Part shown: positions 54,243 through 62,814 of the stretch, in pieces
Numbering within the stretch: position 1 is the stretch's first letter
How the letters are laid out: every line of letters starts with the position of its first letter
Source: Candidatus Lernaella stagnicola
GTDB lineage: Bacteria > Lernaellota > Lernaellaia > Lernaellales > Lernaellaceae
Assembly: GCA_030765525.1 (NCBI GenBank)
Contig: JAVCCK010000034.1
Span: 180,710-244,709 of the forward strand
Length of the DNA stretch: 64,000 nucleotides
Direction of reading: 5' to 3'
The notes under the pieces: model-generated
Told to the model about the DNA's origin: nothing
What the model saw: the letters and a program-made list of their open reading frames with translations, nothing else
The model's database searches: none
Made by a program: the position numbers and the translations under genes

Positions 54243-56054
54243 ATGAGTTCGCGCATTCACGTCATGACCGACCAACTGGCGAACCAAATCGCCGCCGGCG
54301 AAGTCGTCGAGAAACCCGCTTCGGTCGTCAAGGAGTTGGTCGAAAACGCACTGGATGCCGGCGCCACGCGCGTGATTGTGGAGGTCGAGGACGGCGGGCG
54401 TCAGTTGATTCGGGTTACCGACAACGGCCACGGCATGACTGCGGAAGACGCGGCGCTCAGCCTGCGGCGGCATGCCACCAGTAAGATCCGCACCGAAGCC
54501 GACCTTTGGCGCATCGCCACGTTGGGGTTTCGCGGCGAGGCCCTGCCGGCCATTGCCTCGGTATCCCGCCTCACGTTGGAAACCAAAGAAACCGACGCCA
54601 TGGTCGGCGCCACCATCGAGGCCGAGGGCGGCGAAATCCGCGCAACGGGCGAAGCCGGAATACCGGCCGGAACCGTCTTGGCCGTGCGAGACCTCTTTTT
54701 CAATACGCCCGCGCGACGCAAATTTCTTCGCTCAAGCAAAACCGAACTCTCCCACGTGGCCGAAGCGATCACGCGGCTCGCGCTGTGGCGACCGGGCGTC
54801 TATTTCGAATTCAGTGAAGCGGGCAAGACCATTATGCAGGTGCCCGCGACCGAATCGCTGCCCGAACGCATCAGTGCCCTGTTGGGCCGACAGGTGCTCA
54901 GCCATCTTTTCGAATTTACGGAGAGCTTCCCGTTTTTCGAGATGCACGGCTACGCCACGAACCCCGATTTTCACCGCGGCAGCACGAAACATATTTTCCC
55001 CTATATCAATCAGCGTCACGTGCGCGACCGTGTGCTGATTGCTGCGGTCACCGGTGCGTATGCCGGGCACTTGATCAAGGGGCGTTACCCGGCCGCCGTG
55101 TTCAACATCGAAATCGATCCGTCACTGGTGGACGTCAACGTGCACCCGGCCAAGGCCGAGGTACGTTTTCGCCAACCGGCCGGCGTGTTTGAAAACCTGC
55201 GGCGCACCCTGAAAAACGCGCTGGCGGCCCGGTTTGTGCAACCGGCCGACCGTGGCTTCCTTTCCCAATACGGCCGCTCGGCCGAGTCGGTGCCCTCGGG
55301 CACGCCCGAACATGCCGCCACTGATTCCGCCCCGAGCGCGGGCGGCGATCTGTTTCGCATCCCGGGTCACCAGGGCGATCTGCACGCGCCTGCGCTTCCG
55401 CAACACACGCCCACGCGCCTGGATATCGAGGTGAATGCCGATGCACCTGAACCGGAGATCGGGCGGTTTTCCGGGCTGCATATCATCGGGCAGTTCGTCG
55501 ATTCCTACATTGTGTGCGAAAACCGCGCCGGCGCCGGATCACTGCTGCTGATCGATCAACATGCGGCGCACGAGCGCATCAACTACGAGCGACTTCGCCA
55601 GGGCATGCTCGGCGGTGCCGTCGAAGTGCAGAATTTGTTGATCCCGCTGACTCTCGAGTTGCGGTCGGTGGAGGAAAAAGCGTTGCAAGTCGTCCTGGAG
55701 GACCTCGGGCGTATCGGCGTGGTTGTCGAGCCCTTCGGCCCCGGTAGCTGGCGGCTTGAAGCGGCCCCGGCCATCCTCCACGAAGGACAAGCCCGCGACG
55801 TCGTGCTCGATGCGATTGAACACGTGCGGCAAACCGGAACCGGAGGCAACGCGGCCGAGCGTATCGAGGCGATTTTGATCACTGCCTCGTGTCACGGGAG
55901 CGTGCGCGCCGGTCAGGCCTTGACGGTGCCGCAGATGCGAGAGATATTGCGAGGCCTTGACGGATGTGAGCAACCTACGACCTGTCCGCACGGGCGGCCG
56001 ACAATTCGTGAGTACCCGCTAGACGATATAGAACGGGCCTTTGCCAGGAGATAA
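54243..56054 (+). CDS. mutL: DNA mismatch repair protein MutL (endonuclease-type)
   Basis: 603 residues. The GHKL ATPase N-terminus is complete: VVEKPASVVKELVENALDAG, DNGHGMTAEDA, TLGFRGEALPAIASV. The C-terminal dimerisation domain (from about 415) holds the endonuclease motif DQHAAHERINYE, plus SCHGSVRAGQ and CPHGRPT, which bind the metal in endonuclease-active MutL. This type occurs in organisms lacking MutH. It links MutS mismatch recognition to strand incision. Translation starts 20 bases after the terminator. meaB follows with a 3-base gap. Confidence 0.97.
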   Translation: MSSRIHVMTDQLANQIAAGEVVEKPASVVKELVENALDAGATRVIVEVEDGGRQLIRVTDNGHGMTAEDAALSLRRHATSKIRTEADLWRIATLGFRGEALPAIASVSRLTLETKETDAMVGATIEAEGGEIRATGEAGIPAGTVLAVRDLFFNTPARRKFLRSSKTELSHVAEAITRLALWRPGVYFEFSEAGKTIMQVPATESLPERISALLGRQVLSHLFEFTESFPFFEMHGYATNPDFHRGSTKHIFPYINQRHVRDRVLIAAVTGAYAGHLIKGRYPAAVFNIEIDPSLVDVNVHPAKAEVRFRQPAGVFENLRRTLKNALAARFVQPADRGFLSQYGRSAESVPSGTPEHAATDSAPSAGGDLFRIPGHQGDLHAPALPQHTPTRLDIEVNADAPEPEIGRFSGLHIIGQFVDSYIVCENRAGAGSLLLIDQHAAHERINYERLRQGMLGGAVEVQNLLIPLTLELRSVEEKALQVVLEDLGRIGVVVEPFGPGSWRLEAAPAILHEGQARDVVLDAIEHVRQTGTGGNAAERIEAILITASCHGSVRAGQALTVPQMREILRGLDGCEQPTTCPHGRPTIREYPLDDIERAFARR

Positions 56055-56057
56055 CGC

Positions 56058-57026
56058 GTGCAGCTTCTCGAACGCATGATGACCGGCGATCCCCGGGCGT
56101 TACCGCGCTTGATAACGCTGATCGAAAACCACCACCCGGATATGCCCGCGGTGATGGACGAGGTGTACAGCAGGGCGGGCGGGGCGCAAATCATCGGCGT
56201 GACCGGGCCGCCGGGCGCCGGCAAATCGACTCTGGTGGACAAACTGACCGTTGCGTATCGCCAAGCGGGAAAAACCGTGGGCATCGTGGCGATCGATCCC
56301 TCCAGCCCCTTTTCCGGCGGAGCACTTTTGGGTGACCGCGTGCGCATGATGCAGCACGCCGCCGACGAGGACGTTTTCATTCGTTCGCTGGGCAGCCGCG
56401 GTAGTCACGGCGGGCTTTCGTTGGCGACCCGGGAAGTGGTGCACTTGCTCGACGCGGCGGGATACGACATCGTGCTCGTGGAGACCGTCGGCGTGGGCCA
56501 GACCGAACTGGACATCATGGAACTGGCGCACACGGTCGTGGTCGTACTCGTGCCCGAAAGCGGCGATACCGTGCAGACGATGAAAGCCGGTTTGACGGAA
56601 ATCGCCGATCTGTTTGTTGTTAACAAAGCCGACCGGGACGGCGCCGACCGTATGGCGCGCGAATTGTCTTTGATGGTGGAACTCAACAATCGCGCCAAGA
56701 AATGGGATATTCCCGTGTTGATGACCACTGCCGTCCGCAGCGAGGGTGTCGAGGCGGTCGTGGAAATGATTGACAAGCATCACGACTATACGCTGCAAAG
56801 CGGCGATTTGGATCGAAGGCGCGAGACTTCCCGCTTGGCCGAATTCGTTGAGGTCATCGTCGGTGAAATCAGCGGGCGGCTGCGCGAGGATCAAGTCGAC
56901 AGCGACCTGGCGGGCTTGGTCCGGCGCGTTAAGCTGGGCGAAGTCAATCCGTACAAGGGCGCTCTGCAGGTGCTGGGCGACCCGGTCATGCTCGAAGGGC
57001 TTTTCGCGAGTGACGCGAAGGAGTGA
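56058..57026 (+). CDS. meaB: MeaB/ArgK-type GTPase (metallochaperone for B12-dependent mutases)
   Basis: 322 residues, GTG start with AGGAG 7 bases upstream. G3E-family motifs: Walker A GVTGPPGAGKST, AIDPSSPFSGGALLGDRVRM, RSLGSRGSHGG, ETVGVGQTEL and NKAD. It protects and reactivates methylmalonyl-CoA mutase or a related acyl-CoA mutase. No mutase gene is adjacent, so the partner lies elsewhere. It overlaps the ribosome-binding context of the mutL end and is probably co-transcribed with mutL. Confidence 0.95.
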   Translation: MQLLERMMTGDPRALPRLITLIENHHPDMPAVMDEVYSRAGGAQIIGVTGPPGAGKSTLVDKLTVAYRQAGKTVGIVAIDPSSPFSGGALLGDRVRMMQHAADEDVFIRSLGSRGSHGGLSLATREVVHLLDAAGYDIVLVETVGVGQTELDIMELAHTVVVVLVPESGDTVQTMKAGLTEIADLFVVNKADRDGADRMARELSLMVELNNRAKKWDIPVLMTTAVRSEGVEAVVEMIDKHHDYTLQSGDLDRRRETSRLAEFVEVIVGEISGRLREDQVDSDLAGLVRRVKLGEVNPYKGALQVLGDPVMLEGLFASDAKE

Positions 57027-57035
57027 GGCTAAACG

Positions 57036-58571
57036 ATGCGACGCAACTTTGTCGTGATCCTTATATTGATGCTGATGATGCTCGCGGCGGCGGGCTGTCC
57101 GGAAAACGTCGTCGAAACCGATGAGGATCGGCCCGATATCGAACCGCCGCAACCCGTGTACGGCTTAAAGGCCCAGGCGACCAGCGAAACCGTGGCGCTA
57201 AGTTGGGTGTCACCGGAGGAATTGGACGACGGAATCAATAAGGATCTTGAAGACGTCATGATCGTGCGCGGCGAAAACGGCTTCCCGAATGCCGTGCCGG
57301 TGCGCGAAGACAAGTATACGATCGGCGACGTGATCGGCGGCGGCATTGTCATCGCCCTGATCGACCCGCGTTTCGAAGAGTTTGTGGATATCAACATCGA
57401 AGCGGGCACGACCTACTACTACGAAGCCTTCACCTTCGACGAAGTGCCGAATTACTCGCAGGCGACGCAAGTGGCCGCCACGCCGGGCTCGCAGGTGTGG
57501 GGCCGTATTTCGCATACGCAAACTGCATTGGCCGACGGGCGCGTGCTCTTGGCCGGCGGATTGGGCTACGGTGGCCCGCTGGACCGCGCCGAGATTTTCG
57601 ATCCGGATACTGAGACCTTCACGGCGGTCTACGAGGAAATGAAATTCGAGCGATTCGGCCACACCGCGACCTTGTTGGCCGATGGCGAAGTGCTGCTGGT
57701 CGGTGGGTATGAAGCCGGATTTGCCCAAACGCTTTCCAAGGCCGAACTTTTCGACCCCGATACGCAGACCTTCCGACGCGTGGCGTCCGAAACGGACATC
57801 GGCCGCGCCCTGCACACCGCTACCCAACTGCCAGACGGCACCGTGCTGATCACCGGCGGTACCGACGGCGTCAACGCCCTGGCCACGCTGGAACTGTACG
57901 ATCCGGAGACCGAAACCTTCCAACTCCTGCCGCACGAGCTGTGGCGTGAACGCTACGGACACAACGCGGCCGTCGTGGATCAATACGTGATCGTCTTTGG
58001 CGGCTTCGACGGATTCACTACGGTGCCCTACGCGACCTCGGTACGCCTGGGCGACTTCCGCGTCGCCAGCCTCACCAATATCAACTACGAAGAAACGCCC
58101 ATGAAAGCCGGACGCCTCAACGCGACGGCGAACGAACTTCCCGACGGCCGTTGGCTGATTGCCGGCGGTTTTTCCGGCGCGTTGGAGTCGGGGGTTGAAG
58201 TTGCGTCCGCCGAACTGTTCGACTTCGCGGGCGATCCCTTTTTCGCCACGACCGCTTCGCTTACCCAAGCCCGCAGCGGGCACTGCTCGACGGATTTAGG
58301 CGACGGTACGGTACTGATCATCGGCGGCATCGGACCCGACGACACCATCCTGGCCGGCGTCGAGATATACGATCCGAACGACGACCTCTTTGTGGAAGTC
58401 GAGCCGCTGATTACACCGCGCACCGTTGCCAAAGCCAGTGTGCTGCCCGACGGCCGCGTACTCGTGACCGGCGGCAATCAGTCGATCAATCTATTCCAGC
58501 CCGAGCCCGCGCCCACCGCCGAAATTTTCGATCCATTGACCTCGGGGTTTACGGTCGTCGGCGCAGAGTAG
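57036..58571 (+). CDS. Lipoprotein with FN3-like domain and kelch repeats
   Basis: 511 residues. Signal ends in AAAGC. Residues about 35-150 look like a fibronectin-III domain (VYGLKAQATSETVALSWVSP and TYYYEAFTFDE). From about 165 at least five kelch-type units follow, each with GRVLLAGG or similar, then AEIFDPDTETF: LADGRVLLAGGLG, LADGEVLLVGGY, LPDGTVLITGG, LPDGRWLIAGGF, LPDGRVLVTGG. These form a beta-propeller outside the cytoplasm, probably for binding rather than catalysis. It lies between meaB and miaA in the same run. Its stop overlaps the miaA start by one base. Confidence 0.88.
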   Translation: MRRNFVVILILMLMMLAAAGCPENVVETDEDRPDIEPPQPVYGLKAQATSETVALSWVSPEELDDGINKDLEDVMIVRGENGFPNAVPVREDKYTIGDVIGGGIVIALIDPRFEEFVDINIEAGTTYYYEAFTFDEVPNYSQATQVAATPGSQVWGRISHTQTALADGRVLLAGGLGYGGPLDRAEIFDPDTETFTAVYEEMKFERFGHTATLLADGEVLLVGGYEAGFAQTLSKAELFDPDTQTFRRVASETDIGRALHTATQLPDGTVLITGGTDGVNALATLELYDPETETFQLLPHELWRERYGHNAAVVDQYVIVFGGFDGFTTVPYATSVRLGDFRVASLTNINYEETPMKAGRLNATANELPDGRWLIAGGFSGALESGVEVASAELFDFAGDPFFATTASLTQARSGHCSTDLGDGTVLIIGGIGPDDTILAGVEIYDPNDDLFVEVEPLITPRTVAKASVLPDGRVLVTGGNQSINLFQPEPAPTAEIFDPLTSGFTVVGAE

Positions 58572-59497
58572 TGAGCGCGGCGCGACCCAAGCTCCTTGTC
58601 GTATGCGGTCCCACGGCGACCGGTAAGACGGCCCTGGCGATTCGGCTTGCCGAAACATTGAACGGCGAAATCATCAACGCGGATTCCATGCAGGTTTACC
58701 GATACATGAATATCGGCACGGCCAAACCCGACGCCGCGGAACGACAACGCGCCGCCTTTCATGTGATCGATGTCGCCGACCCCGACGACACTTTCTCCAC
58801 CGGCCGTTTTAAGAAAGCCGCCGATCGCGCTGCGGTCGACATCCTGGCGCGCGGCCGCGTGCCGATCATTGCCGGCGGCACCGGGCTGTATATCAAGGCG
58901 CTCGTGCACGGCTTGTGGGAAGGCCCGTCAGCCGATCCCGACCTGCGCCACCGCTACAAAGCTCAAGAGAAAGAAAAACCGGGAGTGTTGTATGAACGCT
59001 TGCGCCGCGTCGACGCCGTGCGCGCCGCCGAAGTTCACCCCGCCGACTTCGTGCGTATTGAGCGGGCGCTGGAAGTGTTCGATGTAACCGGCCGCCCGCT
59101 TAGCGAGTTTCAACAAGAGCACCGCTTCTCGGAATCCCTGTACCGGGTGTTGAAAATCGGATTGCACCGCGACCGGGACGAACTTGCCGCGGCGGTCGAG
59201 GGCCGGGTCGACCGGATGATGGAACAAGGATGGCTCGGCGAAGTGCGCGATTTGCGCCGCCGTGGATACGAGGCGTCGCTGCCCAGTCAAGCGGCCATCG
59301 GCTACAAGGAACTGCACCAGCATCTGGATGGTGAATTGACGCTGGCCGATGCCCTTCGCCGAACCAAGACCAGCACGCGGAAATTCGCCAAGCGCCAGCG
59401 AACGTGGTTTGGCGCCGACGACGCGATTCGCTGGTTCGACGTCGCCGAATGCGACGCTGCCGGCGTCGCAGCATCCGCTTTCTTAGCCGAGGAATGA
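58571..59497 (+). CDS. miaA: tRNA dimethylallyltransferase
   Basis: 308 residues; GTG start one base into the previous stop. Walker A GPTATGKTAL, INADSMQVYRYMNIGTAKP, PIIAGGTGLYIKALVHGL and the C-terminal QAAIGYKELHQHL and FAKRQRTWF blocks are family hallmarks. MiaA adds a dimethylallyl group to A37 of tRNAs that read U-starting codons. mutL and miaA are linked in many genomes, although here meaB and a lipoprotein gene lie between them. A CCGCTGA hairpin at 59506-59523 follows without a T run. Confidence 0.97.
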   Translation: MSAARPKLLVVCGPTATGKTALAIRLAETLNGEIINADSMQVYRYMNIGTAKPDAAERQRAAFHVIDVADPDDTFSTGRFKKAADRAAVDILARGRVPIIAGGTGLYIKALVHGLWEGPSADPDLRHRYKAQEKEKPGVLYERLRRVDAVRAAEVHPADFVRIERALEVFDVTGRPLSEFQQEHRFSESLYRVLKIGLHRDRDELAAAVEGRVDRMMEQGWLGEVRDLRRRGYEASLPSQAAIGYKELHQHLDGELTLADALRRTKTSTRKFAKRQRTWFGADDAIRWFDVAECDAAGVAASAFLAEE

Positions 59498-59729
59498 CGC
59501 GCGCGCCGCTGAATTTTCAGCGGTATTGATAAGAATCCATACTAATTCCGCAAAACACCGCGCTCGATGATCAACCGAAATAATTCGATAATATCTATGA
59601 AAACAATAAGATAAGCCATCATGCAAAAGCATGGTGACCAGCCAAAATATCGGTACGGTTCTTGCGGCGTATCATCATCGGAGAAATGCAAGCGGACGCC
59701 GCGGCATCCGCCATCAGGAGGTTTGGCAC

Positions 59730-59951
59730 ATGACGGCCCTGACTTTGCAGCAACGTCGATACCTGGAACTGGCCGCGTGGCTGGCGATTTTCCTATTCGC
59801 CGTCATCCTTTTCATCGCCGTTGGTGGGGCGTCGGTTGTTCCGGCTGCGGACGGCACGTCGCCGTATTCCTCGAGCGGCGAACCTCCCGCAAAAGTCTCC
59901 AGCGTGGCGAATTACGACTTGCCCGCGGTCGCCGACACGGCCCTACCGTAG
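59730..59951 (+). CDS. Small single-span membrane protein
   Basis: 73 residues from ATG 59730, with GGAGG 8 bases upstream; the ATG at 59631 lacks a site and gives an odd N-terminus. MTALTLQQRRYLELAAWLAI begins a helix continuing FLFAVILFIAVGGAS, followed by a Ser/Pro-rich tail (DGTSPYSSSGEPPAKVSS). It resembles a one-helix membrane protein with a short soluble tail. No family is recognised. It lies in a gap of almost 600 bases between miaA and the Lon-like gene. Confidence 0.6.
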   Translation: MTALTLQQRRYLELAAWLAIFLFAVILFIAVGGASVVPAADGTSPYSSSGEPPAKVSSVANYDLPAVADTALP

Positions 59952-60024
59952 CCGTTCACACTCCCCAAAAACCTTCCGTCCGACAGCGTTGAAATCAAGG
60001 GTTACCAAAAGTGCGGGCGGCACC

Positions 60025-60054
60025 TTGCGCCGGTATGCTTCTCAACTCTAATAT
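60025..60054 (+). promoter_or_regulatory. Promoter of the Lon-like protease gene
   Basis: TTGCGC, 18 bases, TAATAT, about 30 bases before the start codon at 60084. Confidence 0.55.
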
Positions 60055-60067
60055 CGAACGAATATTA
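60049..60067 (+). promoter_or_regulatory. Inverted repeat overlapping the -10 hexamer, candidate operator
   Basis: TAATAT, seven bases, ATATTA. The left arm is the -10 hexamer and the right arm covers the likely start of transcription, a position suited to repression. Confidence 0.4.
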
Positions 60068-60083
60068 ATGCGCAGGAGGTGTG

Positions 60084-62756
60084 ATGGCCACGGTCAAACG
60101 CGACGCATTTCGAGTTCCCACAAAGAAGCTCCGCTGGCGTTGCGATCCGACTTGTTTCGGTTTTCGTACGACCAAAGACGCTAAACCGCTCGACGGTGTG
60201 CTCGGCCAAGGGCGGGCATTGCGGGCGATTGAACTGGGTCTGAATCTCGAGGCTCACGGTTATAACATTTATGTCAGCGGGCTTTCCGGCACCGGCAAGA
60301 TGGCCACAGTCAAGGCTTTGTTGAAACGCATGGACGAGTCACTCCCGCCGGCGCGGGACATTTTGTACGTTCACAATTTCGACGAACCGCAGAAGCCCCT
60401 TTGCTTGAAGCTTTCGCCCGGGCAGGGCGCGTTGTTCAAAAAAGAGATGGCGGAATTCGTCGAGGACATGAAGCGCACGATCCCCACGATATTCGACAAC
60501 ACCGAATACAAAGACCGACGCGACGAAATTATTGAAGAGCATCGGAATCTTCAGAAGGAGCACTTCCGGCAGCTCGAAAGCCGGATCAAGGCCGAGAGTT
60601 TTGCCATGGTGCAGGTGCAGATGGGTCCCTTCACCCGGCCGATGATTTTGCCGCTCATCGAAAACCAACCCGTTCAGTTCGAACAACTCGAGAATCTTGC
60701 GGCCAACGGCAACTTCCCTGCCGAAACGCTGGCGCGCCTCAAAGAACAGCACGCCATGCTGCGCAACGAGTTGGAATCGACCATGAAGCGCGTGCGGCAG
60801 ATCGAAAAGGATATGAAGGAGGCGCTCAACGAGCTCGAACAGAGTTACGGTATTTCGCTCGTGTCGGACTTGCTTTCCGACATTCGCGAGAAGTTCAAGT
60901 CCGAGGCGGTGCGCGAGTATCTCGAACAAGTTCAGCACGCGGTCCTTTCGGGTTTGTCCCGTTTCAAAGACGGCGAGGAGCAGCCGCAACAGCAGGCGGC
61001 GCAGCCGATGATGATTCTCGAAGGCCAGAACAAAGACGAGTTCATCGAATTTCAAGTGAACGTGTTGGTCGACAACTCCCGATCCAAAAGCCGCCCTGTC
61101 ATCATCGAAAACACGCCCACGTATAAGAACCTGTTTGGCTTCATCGAAAAGACCATCGGCAAGAACGGCAACTGGTCGACCGATTTTACGAAGATCCGCG
61201 CCGGCAGCATCGCGAGAGCGGACGGCGGCGTGCTGGTTATCGACTTGTTAGACGCCGTTTCCGAACCCGGTGTGTGGATCAACCTGAAACGCGCGATGAA
61301 AACCCACGAACTGGAAATCGAGGGTTGGGACGCTTTCTACTGGATGCTGGTCTCCAGTTTGAAACCCGAACCCATTCCCATTCAACTGAAAATCGTGGCC
61401 ATCGGCGACGCGTGGCTTTTCCACTTGCTGAGTCGTCACGACGAAGACTTCAAAAAGATATTCAAGATCAAGGCGGACTTCGATCACGAGATGGACAAGA
61501 ACGAGGAGATGATCGTTCGCTACGCCTCGTTCCTCCACAAGGTCGTGACCGACGAAAACCTTCTCCATCTCACCTCGAAGGGCGTCGCGGCGATTGTCGA
61601 GGAGGGCGTGCGTATCGCCGGCACGCAGAAGAAACTCTCCACGCGTTTTTCCATCATCGCCGACATTCTGCGTGAGGCGAATTACTACGCAAGAGACCAG
61701 AAAAAGAAACTGATCTCCGACAAGCACATCCAAATGGCGCTGGATGCGCGCCGCGAACGCCTATCGCTATACGAAGACAAGCTGCAGGAATTGATCGCCG
61801 ACGGCGTCATCATGATCAGCTCCGACGGTGGCGTCGTGGGACAAGTGAACGCCTTGGCCGTTTCCATGCTTGGCGATTACGACTTCGGACACCCCTCGCG
61901 GATCACCGCCGAGGTCGGTATGGGCAGCGGCTCGATCGTCAACATTGAACGGGAGAGCAAGCTGTCGGGCAAGATCCACGACAAAGGCATTCTGATTCTG
62001 ACCGGCTACCTGCGCGGCCGCTTTGCACACGACAAACCGTTGAGCATCCACGCCAGCCTGACCTTCGAACAAAGCTACGGCGGCATCGACGGCGACAGCG
62101 CCAGCTCCACCGAAATGTACGCGCTGCTTTCCGAATTGTCGGGCCTGCCCATCGAACAGGGCATCGCCGTAACCGGTTCGATGAACCAAAAAGGCGAAGT
62201 CCAACCGATCGGCGGTGCAAACGAAAAAATCGAAGGCTTCTTCGAAGTATGCAAAGCCCGCGGACTCAACGGCAAGCAGGGAGTGATGATCCCCGTCCAA
62301 AACGTCGAGGATCTTATGCTCAACAAGGAAGTGGTCGCCGCGGTCAGACGAGGCAAGTTCCATATCTGGGCCGTCCAAAACCTCGACGAAGGCATCAGTG
62401 TCCTGACCGGCGTTGCAGCCGGCCGACGCGGCAAGGATGGCAACTACCCGGAAGGCACGGTCAATTTCCTCGTCGACAAACGACTGCGTGAAATGGCGCT
62501 CGGACTGCGTAAGTTTGGTCGGCCGCCGGACCGGAACGACGCTGCCGATGACGACGGGATCGATGTCCAATCACCGGTGAAAAAAACCAAACCCGCAAAG
62601 AAAACGGCTCCGGTGAAAAAAGTCAAACCCGCAAAGAAAACGGCCCCGGTGAAAAGCAAGGCGCCGTCAAAGAAAAGCGAAGACGGTAAAAAGAAGAAGG
62701 CGAAAGAAACAAAAACGAAGAAGAAGACGAAGAAGAAATCCGGTGACGGGAAATAG
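60084..62756 (+). CDS. Lon-family ATP-dependent protease (YcbZ-like) with Lys-rich tail
   Basis: 890 residues; AGGAGGT before ATG 60084. Residues about 50-85 hold a Walker A loop, GLSGTGKMATVK. Residues about 140-260 include a charged coiled coil typical of the LonC/YcbZ branch, with no LAN substrate domain. Residues about 580-770 are the Lon protease domain, with Ser in GDSASSTEMYALLSEL and Lys in GGANEKIEGFF as the catalytic dyad. From about residue 825 the tail repeats KPAKKTAPVKK-type units, unusual for the family, and may bind DNA or other polyanions. Proteolysis of cytosolic proteins is the family role; targets unknown. It has its own promoter and a strong terminator. Confidence 0.9.
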   Translation: MATVKRDAFRVPTKKLRWRCDPTCFGFRTTKDAKPLDGVLGQGRALRAIELGLNLEAHGYNIYVSGLSGTGKMATVKALLKRMDESLPPARDILYVHNFDEPQKPLCLKLSPGQGALFKKEMAEFVEDMKRTIPTIFDNTEYKDRRDEIIEEHRNLQKEHFRQLESRIKAESFAMVQVQMGPFTRPMILPLIENQPVQFEQLENLAANGNFPAETLARLKEQHAMLRNELESTMKRVRQIEKDMKEALNELEQSYGISLVSDLLSDIREKFKSEAVREYLEQVQHAVLSGLSRFKDGEEQPQQQAAQPMMILEGQNKDEFIEFQVNVLVDNSRSKSRPVIIENTPTYKNLFGFIEKTIGKNGNWSTDFTKIRAGSIARADGGVLVIDLLDAVSEPGVWINLKRAMKTHELEIEGWDAFYWMLVSSLKPEPIPIQLKIVAIGDAWLFHLLSRHDEDFKKIFKIKADFDHEMDKNEEMIVRYASFLHKVVTDENLLHLTSKGVAAIVEEGVRIAGTQKKLSTRFSIIADILREANYYARDQKKKLISDKHIQMALDARRERLSLYEDKLQELIADGVIMISSDGGVVGQVNALAVSMLGDYDFGHPSRITAEVGMGSGSIVNIERESKLSGKIHDKGILILTGYLRGRFAHDKPLSIHASLTFEQSYGGIDGDSASSTEMYALLSELSGLPIEQGIAVTGSMNQKGEVQPIGGANEKIEGFFEVCKARGLNGKQGVMIPVQNVEDLMLNKEVVAAVRRGKFHIWAVQNLDEGISVLTGVAAGRRGKDGNYPEGTVNFLVDKRLREMALGLRKFGRPPDRNDAADDDGIDVQSPVKKTKPAKKTAPVKKVKPAKKTAPVKSKAPSKKSEDGKKKKAKETKTKKKTKKKSGDGK

Positions 62757-62784
62757 CCGACGCGTGCCAGTCAAAACCAACACG

Positions 62785-62809
62785 AAGGGCCCCGCAAGGG
62801 GCCTTTTTT
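62785..62809 (+). terminator. Intrinsic terminator of the Lon-like gene
   Basis: GGCCCC, GCAA loop, GGGGCC, then six T residues, with A bases upstream pairing part of the tail. It lies 29 bases after the stop. Confidence 0.9.
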
Positions 62810-62814
62810 GCGTG

